Positions 1 through 6,128 of a stretch of DNA of 6,128 nucleotides are shown here, piece after piece. The stretch comes from Wenzhouxiangellaceae bacterium (GTDB lineage: Bacteria > Pseudomonadota > Gammaproteobacteria > Xanthomonadales > Wenzhouxiangellaceae). Each line of letters starts with the position of its first letter. Position 1 is the first letter of the stretch. Position numbers and translations under genes: made by a program. The DNA lies in contig JALQZL010000091.1 of the NCBI GenBank assembly GCA_023258355.1, positions 1 through 6,128 on the forward strand, in the 5' to 3' direction. The notes below the pieces were generated by a model. That model worked only from the letters and a program-made list of their open reading frames with translations, had not been told where the DNA came from and did not search any database.

Positions 1-1553
1 AAGACAATGGTTGGGGAATCTCGGTACCGACCCCCACTGGTTTCATTGAGGAAAGCGTACGCGCTCGCTATGGGCTTCGGTATGTGCGCGCCAATGGAGT
101 AGACCTTGAGGCTGGCTATAGCGCGGTGGCCGATGCCATCGACTACGTTCGACACAAACGCCAGCCGGTATTTTTGCACCTGAAGACCGTTCGGTTAATG
201 GGGCACGCCGGTACTGATTTTGAGATTGAGTACAGATCCGATGCTGACTTAATGGCCAGTGAGTCTCAAGACCCTTTGTTAAAGACAGCCGAAACTGTTG
301 TGGCGCGAGGCTTGATGACCCCTGCAGAGATATTGGCGAAGTATGAGGCGCTGAGAATCGCCTGCCTTGACGCAGCTGATGCGGCTGATCTGACGCCAAG
401 ACTGGCCTCTCGTGAGGACATTATGGCCCCCCTGGCACCCTTATCGATGCCGGCGGTGAAGAAAGAAATGAGGCGCAACACAGGATGGGACAAAGCCCGC
501 ATGGCGGTTTGGGGAGAGCGCTTGCCAGAGAAGAGCAAGCCCAGTCATATGGCAGTATTGATCAATCATGCTCTTCATGATCTATTGATAAAGTACCCAC
601 AAGCTATTGTTTTTGGTGAGGATGTTGCGAAGAAGGGTGGTGTGTATACGGTCACGAAAGGCCTTTGGTCTCAATTTGGACGACGTCGTGTATTCAACAC
701 ACTACTCGATGAAACGACGATTCTAGGCCTTGCGCAGGGGTATGGCTCAATGGGATTTTTGCCCATGCCCGAGATTCAATACCTGGCCTATTTTCATAAT
801 GCTGGAGACCAAATTCGAGGGGAAGCCTGTTCCCTCCAGTTCTTTTCGAATAACCAGTTCCGAAATCCCATGGTGATGCGAATTGCTGGGTTGGGGTATC
901 AAAAAGGCTTTGGTGGTCATTTTCATAACGACAACTCAATGACCGCTTTGCGAGACATCCCGAGCCTAATTATTGGCTGCCCCTCCAGAGGGGATGATGC
1001 GGTGATGATGCTCAGGACCATGATGGCCTTGGCACATATTGATGGGCGTGTCTGCGCCATGATTGAGCCGATAGCCCTTTATATGCGCAAAGATTTGAGC
1101 GTCCCAGACGATCGCGAGTGGTCTTTTCACTACCCCGCACCTGACAAAGCCCTCACCCCGTTTGAACCCAGAGTTTATGGAGATGATGGCGCAGATTTAT
1201 TGATAATTACCTACGGAAATGGGGTGCCTATGGCGTTGAATGTCAGGCGCGCATTGCAGACTGGGAATGTCAAGGTATCTGTGTTGGATCTGCGGTGGAT
1301 CAAGCCACTGCCAATTACACAGGTATTGGCGAATGCCAGTCAAGCCAAGCACGTTCTCGTTGTAGATGAGGGGCGTCCCAACGGGTCGATCGGTGAAAGT
1401 GTCATGAGTGCCTTGGCACAGAATGCGATCAATAAATCGCTTCATTTATTAACCGCACCAGATACCTATATTCCGCTGGCAAATGCGGCTGAAGTGACCC
1501 TGTTGAGTGAGGCTGAAATCCTCGATAAGGCCAGAGGTCTACTGACGTTGTGA
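1..1553 (+). CDS. Fused alpha/beta 2-oxoacid dehydrogenase E1 (TPP-dependent), 5'-partial
   Basis: The visible frame runs from the left edge (first whole codon at 3) to TGA 1551-1553, about 516 residues; the start is outside. A GTG at 84 is internal, because the frame upstream encodes DNGWGISVPT, which matches the end of the TPP-binding region of E1 alpha (NNGYAIS-like in relatives). Counting from that GTG, residues 1-110 are the E1 alpha C-terminal part with the GHAGTDFEIEYR segment. About 110-150 is a linker, about 153-330 is the E1 beta pyrimidine-binding domain (FGEDVAKKGGVYTVTKGL, then GGHFHNDNS), and about 365-485 is the transketolase C-terminal domain (LDLRWIKPLP, VVDEGRPNGSIGE). Such enzymes decarboxylate a 2-oxoacid and pass the acyl group to a lipoyl E2 in the cytoplasm. 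Branched-chain 2-oxoacids are the likeliest substrates by family resemblance, but this is inference. No E2 or E3 gene is visible. Fusion of the two subunits is known in some bacteria. Confidence 0.88.
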   Translation, partial: DNGWGISVPTPTGFIEESVRARYGLRYVRANGVDLEAGYSAVADAIDYVRHKRQPVFLHLKTVRLMGHAGTDFEIEYRSDADLMASESQDPLLKTAETVVARGLMTPAEILAKYEALRIACLDAADAADLTPRLASREDIMAPLAPLSMPAVKKEMRRNTGWDKARMAVWGERLPEKSKPSHMAVLINHALHDLLIKYPQAIVFGEDVAKKGGVYTVTKGLWSQFGRRRVFNTLLDETTILGLAQGYGSMGFLPMPEIQYLAYFHNAGDQIRGEACSLQFFSNNQFRNPMVMRIAGLGYQKGFGGHFHNDNSMTALRDIPSLIIGCPSRGDDAVMMLRTMMALAHIDGRVCAMIEPIALYMRKDLSVPDDREWSFHYPAPDKALTPFEPRVYGDDGADLLIITYGNGVPMALNVRRALQTGNVKVSVLDLRWIKPLPITQVLANASQAKHVLVVDEGRPNGSIGESVMSALAQNAINKSLHLLTAPDTYIPLANAAEVTLLSEAEILDKARGLLTL

Positions 1554-1570
1554 TTTTTTGACAATATAGT
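1542..1570 (+). promoter_or_regulatory. Candidate sigma-70 promoter for the yfcH-like gene
   Basis: CTGACG (1542-1547) and TATAGT (1565-1570) are separated by 17 bp and match four of six and five of six consensus bases. The -35 would lie inside the end of the E1 gene, and transcription would begin near 1577. A perfect TTGACA (1558-1563) and a TATGAT (1585-1590) also occur here, but they are 21 bp apart, too far for a usual pair. The downstream gene could instead be read from the E1 transcript. Confidence 0.3.
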
Positions 1571-1573
1571 GAG

Positions 1574-1598
1574 GGTGCCAAGCGTATGATGGTGCCAA
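1574..1598 (+). repeat. Direct repeat GGTGCCAA x2 in the intergenic gap
   Basis: GGTGCCAA occurs at 1574-1581 and again at 1591-1598, a start-to-start distance of 17 bp, within the 66-bp gap between the E1 gene and the yfcH-like gene. The copies flank TATGAT (1585-1590). They could be a paired protein-binding site close to the transcription start, or chance; no known operator is recognised. Confidence 0.35.
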
Positions 1599-1619
1599 TT
1601 TAAACGTCAAGAGAGCAAC

Positions 1620-2516
1620 ATGAACATACTGATCACGGGTGGAAGCGGATTTATTGGGGGAGCTGTTTCTCGGGCGCTGGTCGCAGATGGCCACCACGTG
1701 GGTGTGGTGTCCCGTCACCCAGTCAGGGCCAGTCGAAAGCTACCTGATGCAGTCGATGTGCGTCAGAGCCTGGCACTTTTCAATGGCTTTGAACCTGAGG
1801 TGGTGATTAATTTGGCGGGTGAGCCGATTGCCAACCGGCGTTGGTCACAAGCCAGGAAAGCCAAATTAATCAACTCTAGGGTAGAAACCACCGAGCAACT
1901 GGTGGACTGGCTGAGACAGCAAGGGCTGCGTCCTGGCGTCTTTATTTCTGCGTCAGCTGTCGGCTACTACGGTCATCATGACTCAGAGAAAGTCACCGAA
2001 GATACACCCAAGGGCGAGGGTTTCTCCAGTGATTTATGCGCCGCCTGGGAAACAGCCGCGCTGAAAGCAAGCTCACTGTGTGACGCAGTTTCCATTCTTC
2101 GAATCGGGCTGGTGTTAGATCAGCCAGGTGGGTTGTTGGATCGGTATGTACCCCCTTTTAAATTGGGCCTAGGTGGACGCTTCGGCTCAGGTGAGCAATT
2201 CATGCCTTGGGTTCATCGCCGTGACGTTGTTCGCATCATTCAATTTCTAATGAACTCCCCTGAACACCACGGTGTCTTTAATGTCTCTGCACCAAGTCCT
2301 GTGACCAATGCGGCCTTCGCTACAGCGCTGGCTCAAACGCTTAATCGTCCGCAGTGTCTCCATGTCCCCGCTGTTGTTTTAAAGGGTGCTTTTGGCGAGA
2401 TGTCTGAACTGATGTTGGAGGGCGCCAATATGGTCCCTAAGAGACTGTTGGATGCCGGTTTCGAGTTTGAATTTCCCACGGTTACTGAGGCGTTTTCGGA
2501 AATCTTCGACCGCTAG
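1620..2516 (+). CDS. yfcH: TIGR01777/YfcH-type NAD(P)-binding epimerase-like protein
   Basis: A complete 298-residue protein, close to the usual length of about 300 for this atypical extended short-chain dehydrogenase family. The N-terminus MNILITGGSGFIG (1-13) is the beta-alpha-beta Rossmann turn that binds the dinucleotide, which fixes the ATG start; a purine-rich AAGAGAG (1609-1615) four bases upstream can serve as ribosome-binding site. NLAGEPI (64-70), SASAVGYYG (110-118), the acidic TED segment (126-128) and PWVHRRD (196-202) are family hallmarks, and the C-terminal part (about 245-298) fits the DUF1731 domain with its P-K-L-L-AGF pattern. The protein should be soluble and cytoplasmic. 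The physiological substrate of YfcH proteins is not established, so no reaction is assigned. The gene follows the E1 gene by 66 bp on the same strand and converges on ccmI, sharing the last four bases with it. The family call is firm; the symbol is by homology. Confidence 0.9.
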   Translation: MNILITGGSGFIGGAVSRALVADGHHVGVVSRHPVRASRKLPDAVDVRQSLALFNGFEPEVVINLAGEPIANRRWSQARKAKLINSRVETTEQLVDWLRQQGLRPGVFISASAVGYYGHHDSEKVTEDTPKGEGFSSDLCAAWETAALKASSLCDAVSILRIGLVLDQPGGLLDRYVPPFKLGLGGRFGSGEQFMPWVHRRDVVRIIQFLMNSPEHHGVFNVSAPSPVTNAAFATALAQTLNRPQCLHVPAVVLKGAFGEMSELMLEGANMVPKRLLDAGFEFEFPTVTEAFSEIFDR

Positions 2517-3496
2517 TCCAAGACGTCGTCGATCGTCAGTTCAGCCTCCGGCGACTGGCCTAGGATTAGGGTGCCTTGAAGGTCACCAGGTTGTGGTGCC
2601 ACATCACCACTTAAGGACACCCTCGCTGTTAATCTCAGGTCGCCGGCACGGGATAGCGTCAGCCCTTCAATCATGGCATCAGCATCGGACAGACGAAGCT
2701 GGGTGGGCAGGTCACTGACTTGGAGCCTGCGTGCGGCCAGGGGGGTAGGTGGGCCGTCCACCGCCTGCACAATGACAAACACTGTCTCAGAACCATTGAG
2801 ATGACCTCTGAGTGCTGAAGCGATGGTGATGGTGGCATTGATGACCCGATCATTCCCATTCGAGACTTGTCTTTGTTCGGCGAGTGCTATCTGATTTTGA
2901 ATCGCCTCACGCGCACTCGCCTCTGGAGGCATGTTGTCCAAAAGTGTTTTCCAGATCGAAATGGCGTTAGCAAACCGCTCGTTGGTAAATTCAATCACGC
3001 CACGCAGCCACAGTGCCTTCTGATTTGCCTGATTACTGGCCAGTGCAAGATCCAAAAGAGATATCGCTTCTAGTGGAATATTCTCAATACTTGAAAAAAT
3101 AAGGGTCTCGGCAAGCTCTACTTGGATTAATTCGTTGTCTTCGTCTATATAAAGTGCCCTTCTCAGGGCATGTTCAGCAGAGGAGAAAGACTCAATGTTT
3201 TTATAGGCCATGCCCAAAGCGAACCAATTTTCTTGGTTATCTGGCTCACGTTCAAGTGTATTTGCTATTTCAATTAATTGAGCACGCAGCGTATCGGCAG
3301 GTGTAGAAGGACGCTCAATGGCTGTGGGTTGTCCCACCCACAAATACATGGCAAGTAGCGCTAAGGGTACGATGATGATCAAGCCCGTGCCCGTTCCGAG
3401 CATCTTCTGAGGCTCTTCAGCCCACCACAGCGGTGTCAGAACGCAGGCAAGGGCAATCAGCAGAGCAAACAGCGTCACGAACAAAAAAGTAGCCAC
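2513..3496 (-). CDS. ccmI: CcmI, TPR apocytochrome c chaperone of System I
   Basis: The 327-residue protein has two predicted membrane helices (about 2-21 and 37-54), a TPR-like helical region (about 72-205, with NWFALGMAY and ALWLRGVIEF repeats), and a C-terminal beta-rich domain (about 219-315). That last domain carries ETVFVIVQA, GPPTPLA and PQPGDLQGT, typical of the CcmI periplasmic end. In the family, the TPR part binds the C-terminus of apocytochromes c and presents them to the CcmF/CcmH ligation complex. The linker between the helices is only about 15 residues, whereas many CcmI proteins have a cytoplasmic loop of several dozen residues there, so this version is shorter than many relatives. 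The GTG start at 3494-3496 is the farthest upstream possible, since the ccmH TAA lies in the same frame one codon earlier. This is the last gene of the visible operon, and its stop overlaps that of the convergent yfcH-like gene. Confidence 0.9.
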   Translation of the reverse strand: MATFLFVTLFALLIALACVLTPLWWAEEPQKMLGTGTGLIIIVPLALLAMYLWVGQPTAIERPSTPADTLRAQLIEIANTLEREPDNQENWFALGMAYKNIESFSSAEHALRRALYIDEDNELIQVELAETLIFSSIENIPLEAISLLDLALASNQANQKALWLRGVIEFTNERFANAISIWKTLLDNMPPEASAREAIQNQIALAEQRQVSNGNDRVINATITIASALRGHLNGSETVFVIVQAVDGPPTPLAARRLQVSDLPTQLRLSDADAMIEGLTLSRAGDLRLTARVSLSGDVAPQPGDLQGTLILGQSPEAELTIDDVLD

Positions 3497-3499
3497 GTA

Positions 3500-3904
3500 T
3501 TAAAGAAGCCTCCGCCTTTGTTGAACAACCACCACTGATGCGATGAGCGCAATGACTAGTAGAACAATTGGACCACCCCAGAGGAGGAGCGTGTGTGATG
3601 CCAGAGGCGGTCGGTAGAGAACAAACTCGCCATACCGCTCCACCATAAAGTTTCGAATTTCCTGATCTGATCGATTATCTTGGATCATTAAAAATAACTC
3701 TCGACGCAGGTCTTGTGCCAACGGCGCATCGGAGTCTGCTAATGACTGATTTTGACAAACTGTGCACCTGAGTTCAGCCGCCAAGGCTTTGAACCGAATT
3801 TCCTCAACTTCTGTTCGAAAATCATAGGGCTCAATCGCTGAGGCAAAAGCCAGTGATAGCGCGCTCATGAGCGCCACAATGGCGAATAAGCGCTTTGCAA
3901 TCAT
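3500..3904 (-). CDS. ccmH: CcmH, thiol-redox heme-ligation subunit
   Basis: The 134-residue protein has a cleavable N-terminal signal (about 1-23, ending ASA), a periplasmic three-helix domain with the diagnostic LRCTVCQNQS (45-54, Cys47 and Cys50), RYGEFVLYRPP (90-100), and a C-terminal membrane anchor (about 106-127) followed by a basic QQRRRLL tail. The family keeps apocytochrome CXXCH thiols reduced, or forms a mixed disulfide with them, and works with CcmG and CcmF/CcmI. The length is that of the stand-alone, short CcmH, as in Pseudomonas, and not the long E. coli form in which a CcmI-like TPR domain is fused. The ATG overlaps the ccmG stop (ATGA, 3901-3904), and a weak GAGAAG precedes it. 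The stop TAA is in the same frame as ccmI and only one codon from its start. Confidence 0.94.
   Translation of the reverse strand: MIAKRLFAIVALMSALSLAFASAIEPYDFRTEVEEIRFKALAAELRCTVCQNQSLADSDAPLAQDLRRELFLMIQDNRSDQEIRNFMVERYGEFVLYRPPLASHTLLLWGGPIVLLVIALIASVVVVQQRRRLL
3509..3513 (-). promoter_or_regulatory. Ribosome-binding site for ccmI, inside the end of ccmH
   Basis: On the minus strand a perfect GGAGG lies in the last codons of ccmH (encoding its terminal Arg residues), 12 bases before the ccmI GTG. The spacing is longer than the usual 5-9, but no other start can lie nearer without entering the first membrane helix, and the upstream in-frame TAA excludes an earlier one. The strong core with a long spacer and GTG start suggests that translation is coupled to termination of ccmH. 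Confidence 0.5.
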
Positions 3905-4440
3905 GGCTTTACTTCTCGCCGAAGTGCGTCAATACGCATCATCAACTGGTCATAACTGGCCTCATCGATTGGCCCGATATGCTTGTGCCTAATGATGCCT
4001 AGATGGTCGATAAGAAAAGTCTCTGGGGCACCATAGACACCAAGATCGATGGCGCTGCGACCTTCATAATCCACCATGTGATAGTGCCATGGATCACCAA
4101 ACTGCCCTAACCATTTCAGGGCATCAGTGCGCTCATCCTTCCAATTGAACCCAACCAGTGGCACACCTGCATTTTCTGCCAGCTGCGTGATAAAAGGATG
4201 TTCAATTCTGCAAGACTGACACCAGCTTCCCCATACGTTGAGTAGCCAAACATCACCTAAACGATCCGCAGTGCTCACGGTCGTATCAGGTAGATGTAGT
4301 CTGGGCAGGGTAAAGTTTGGTACTGGCTTTCCGATGAGTGGAGAATTCACCACTTGACGGTCTTGGGCCGTTTTCATGCCAACAGCCAGCAGCCCGACCA
4401 GTGCCAAGAACACCACCAATGGGGCCAACATTCGAATCAT
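3901..4440 (-). CDS. ccmG: CcmG/DsbE, membrane-anchored periplasmic thioredoxin
   Basis: The 179-residue protein has one N-terminal uncleaved membrane helix (about 5-22) and then a periplasmic thioredoxin fold. PLIGKPVPNFTLP (34-46) is the usual CcmG lead-in; the active site is WGSWCQSC (70-77, Cys74 and Cys77) followed by RIEHP, and the cis-proline loop is GVYGAPET (134-141). In System I this protein takes electrons from the CcdA/DsbD membrane reductase and reduces CcmH or the apocytochrome disulfide before heme attachment. The inter-cysteine pair Gln-Ser differs from the Pro-Thr of E. coli CcmG. The ATG at 4438-4440 overlaps the ccmF TGA (ATGA), with no clear Shine-Dalgarno sequence, so translation is probably coupled; a second ATG three codons inside is possible but lacks the overlap. 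The length is normal for the family. Confidence 0.95.
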   Translation of the reverse strand: MIRMLAPLVVFLALVGLLAVGMKTAQDRQVVNSPLIGKPVPNFTLPRLHLPDTTVSTADRLGDVWLLNVWGSWCQSCRIEHPFITQLAENAGVPLVGFNWKDERTDALKWLGQFGDPWHYHMVDYEGRSAIDLGVYGAPETFLIDHLGIIRHKHIGPIDEASYDQLMMRIDALRREVKP

Positions 4441-6128
4441 GGTCGGGACGCAGTACCGGCCGGGATAGGCTCGGTCACATCACTTTTTTGCGCCATCCGG
4501 TAACGCCGGTCGCTGGCAGCTAGAGTTGCGCCAATGGCCAAGAGCAGAGCGCCTCCCCAGATCCAACGGATAAATGGCTTCACATGGATTCTGATGCTCC
4601 ATGCTTGTTCGGTCGAGTCAATCTCTTCACCCATGGCAATGTAGATGTCTTTAAAAACACCTGGACGCAGTGCCACCTGGGTCATGGTTTGGCCACTGCG
4701 ATGATAACGCCGCTTCTGAGGTCGCATCTCATCCACCAATCGGCCTTCTTTGAGAATGCTAAATTGGGCCTCCTCGGCAATCCAGTTGGGGCCTTTGACA
4801 TTCACCACATCATCCATTCGGAAGGTCAGCCCAGCCACAGTGACCGATTGTGTGGGTGTGAGGCGGACATCACGCTGGTAGGTGCTTGATTCCACCATCG
4901 CCACGCCAATCACAAAGACGCCGACGCCTGCATGGGCCAAGAGCATACCAAGTTGATGTCTCGGGATGCCTATTCGCGATTGACCTTGACGATGTTTTAA
5001 ATAGTGTAGGGAACCAGCGATTAGCCAAAGCCCACCAATCCATCCAGTCACTGCACGGAAAGTCCATGCATCCAAAATGGCAACCACAACGAGTGCTACC
5101 ACAGTGCACAGCGCGAGTGTACCAGCCAAAGGCCAAACCACTTTTCGCCACTGGTCCTTGCCCCACCGTGTAAAGGGGCCCAGAGGCATTAAAAAGACGA
5201 TTGGTGTCATAAGAAAAATAAACATGGCGCCAAAGTAGGGCGGTCCGACCGATATCTGGCCCCAGCCCATGAAGTCGATGACCAAAGGATAGAGCGTACC
5301 AAGTAAGACCATGGCTGCCGACACGGTAAAAAACACGTTGTTGAGTAAAAGTAGACTTTCTTTACTCATGAAATCGAAACCCTTGCCAGTCATGATCCGT
5401 GGCGCTCTCAGCGCATAGAGCAATAGGGCGCCACCAGTCACAACAACCATAAACCCGAGGATAAACGTGCCACGCTCTGGGTCATTGGCAAAAGCGTGCA
5501 CGGAGGTGAGCACACCTGAGCGGACCAAGAAGGTGCCCAATAGTGACATAGAAAAGGCGGCGATGGCCAAAAGCACTGTCCATGCAGGGAAAGCACCTCT
5601 TTTTTCTGTGACGGCCTGAGAATGTATCAAGGCGGTGCCAATCAGCCAAGGAATGAACGAGGCATTCTCGACTGGATCCCAGAACCACCAACCACCCCAG
5701 CCCAATTCGTAGTAGGCCCACCATGAACCTAAGGCAATACCGACCGTCAAAAAGGCCCAAGCCATGAGCGTCCAAGGCCGTGACCATTTCACCCATTGAG
5801 ATTCGACCCGACCACCGAGAAGGCCAGCAATAGCAAATCCAAAGGCCACTGCAAAACCGACATAGCCCATGTAGAGCAGGGGTGGGTGGAAGATCATCCC
5901 GGGGTCTTGCAACAGTGGATTCAGGTCTTGGCCATCTAGCGGACCTGGAATTAATCGATCAAAGGGATTCGAGGTCAGTAGGGTAAACAGGAAGAAACCA
6001 ACCGAGATCATCCCCATGACAGACAAGACGCGTGCCACAAAGTATTGAGGGATATTGCGAGAGAACCGGCTGACTAAGAGCATCCAAGAGGCGAGCATCA
6101 GGATCCACAGCAACAGCGAGCCCTCGTG
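4437..6128 (-). CDS. ccmF: CcmF, heme-handling/heme lyase membrane protein, 5'-partial
   Basis: The frame is open to the right edge. The visible 563 residues begin HEGSLLLWILML, part of a conserved CcmF segment, so the TTG at 6111-6113 is internal and the true start lies outside. Counting that TTG codon as 1, the tryptophan-rich WWD heme-handling motif WGGWWFWDPVEN is at 139-150. Histidines 76 (FHPPLLYMG), 164 (ALIHS), 206 (SVHAFANDPERG) and 394 (LLAHAGVG) correspond to the four conserved CcmF histidines, E. coli 173, 261, 303 and 491, with a constant offset of 97. About 92 residues are therefore missing, giving a normal full length near 655. A large periplasmic loop (about 411-510) precedes the last membrane helix (about 514-533). 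The protein accepts heme from CcmE and joins it to apocytochrome c with CcmH and CcmI. Its stop overlaps the ccmG start. Confidence 0.96.
   Translation of the reverse strand, partial: HEGSLLLWILMLASWMLLVSRFSRNIPQYFVARVLSVMGMISVGFFLFTLLTSNPFDRLIPGPLDGQDLNPLLQDPGMIFHPPLLYMGYVGFAVAFGFAIAGLLGGRVESQWVKWSRPWTLMAWAFLTVGIALGSWWAYYELGWGGWWFWDPVENASFIPWLIGTALIHSQAVTEKRGAFPAWTVLLAIAAFSMSLLGTFLVRSGVLTSVHAFANDPERGTFILGFMVVVTGGALLLYALRAPRIMTGKGFDFMSKESLLLLNNVFFTVSAAMVLLGTLYPLVIDFMGWGQISVGPPYFGAMFIFLMTPIVFLMPLGPFTRWGKDQWRKVVWPLAGTLALCTVVALVVVAILDAWTFRAVTGWIGGLWLIAGSLHYLKHRQGQSRIGIPRHQLGMLLAHAGVGVFVIGVAMVESSTYQRDVRLTPTQSVTVAGLTFRMDDVVNVKGPNWIAEEAQFSILKEGRLVDEMRPQKRRYHRSGQTMTQVALRPGVFKDIYIAMGEEIDSTEQAWSIRIHVKPFIRWIWGGALLLAIGATLAASDRRYRMAQKSDVTEPIPAGTASRP

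Noticed and set aside
43..399. Open frame on the minus strand opposite the E1 gene
   Set aside because: It has no recognisable domain and lies wholly opposite well-conserved E1 sequence; it is a shadow, as are the other opposing frames at 266-538, 694-939 and 1197-1445.
1551..1560. Run of six T after the E1 stop codon as an intrinsic terminator
   Set aside because: I found no convincing GC-rich stem just before it.
1558..1590. TTGACA and TATGAT as a -35/-10 pair
   Set aside because: The spacer is 21 bp, outside the usual 16-18; CTGACG/TATAGT with 17 bp fits better, though still weakly.
2593..2610. GTGGTG...CACCAC hairpin as terminator of the yfcH-like gene
   Set aside because: The stem is only six pairs, has no following T-run and lies within the ccmI coding sequence, so chance is the simpler reading.
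2452..2718. Plus-strand open frame spanning the yfcH/ccmI junction
   Set aside because: It overlaps the ends of two well-supported genes in another frame, is low in recognisable structure and has no convincing ribosome-binding site.
4870..5173. Opposed open frames within ccmF
   Set aside because: Both lie across conserved ccmF coding sequence and resemble no known protein; they are shadows of the membrane-protein frame.

Overview
The window holds two plus-strand genes followed, tail to tail, by the 3' part of a minus-strand cytochrome c maturation (Ccm, System I) operon. System I, moderate base composition and the closest remembered resemblances of all six proteins suggest a proteobacterium, most likely a gammaproteobacterium of aquatic or marine type. 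The exact lineage cannot be fixed from the sequence alone, and I saw no compositional break that would suggest recent transfer.

Positions 1-1553 (+) carry the 3' part of a thiamine-diphosphate-dependent 2-oxoacid dehydrogenase E1 in which the alpha and beta subunits are fused in one chain; its start lies left of the window. A 66-bp gap with a possible promoter and an 8-bp direct repeat leads to 1620-2516 (+), a YfcH/TIGR01777-type NAD(P)-binding epimerase-like protein. Its stop codon overlaps the stop codon of the convergent ccmI in a shared CTAG.

Positions 2513-6128 (-) read, in transcription order, ccmF (5' end outside the window), ccmG, ccmH and ccmI. They are tightly packed: ATGA overlaps join ccmF/ccmG and ccmG/ccmH, and only one codon separates the ccmH stop from the ccmI start. 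Together they encode the late half of System I. CcmG passes reductant to the CcmH/apocytochrome thiols, CcmI holds the apocytochrome, and CcmF handles heme and helps ligate it to CXXCH motifs in the periplasm. The earlier genes (ccmA-E) would be expected to the right of the window.

I see no RNA gene, mobile element, CRISPR array or clear terminator, and no evidence of a wholly new system. The points most worth a second look are the in-frame ccmH/ccmI junction, the apparent lack of the cytoplasmic loop in CcmI, the fused E1 with an unusual active-site loop, and the shared-stop convergence of yfcH and ccmI.
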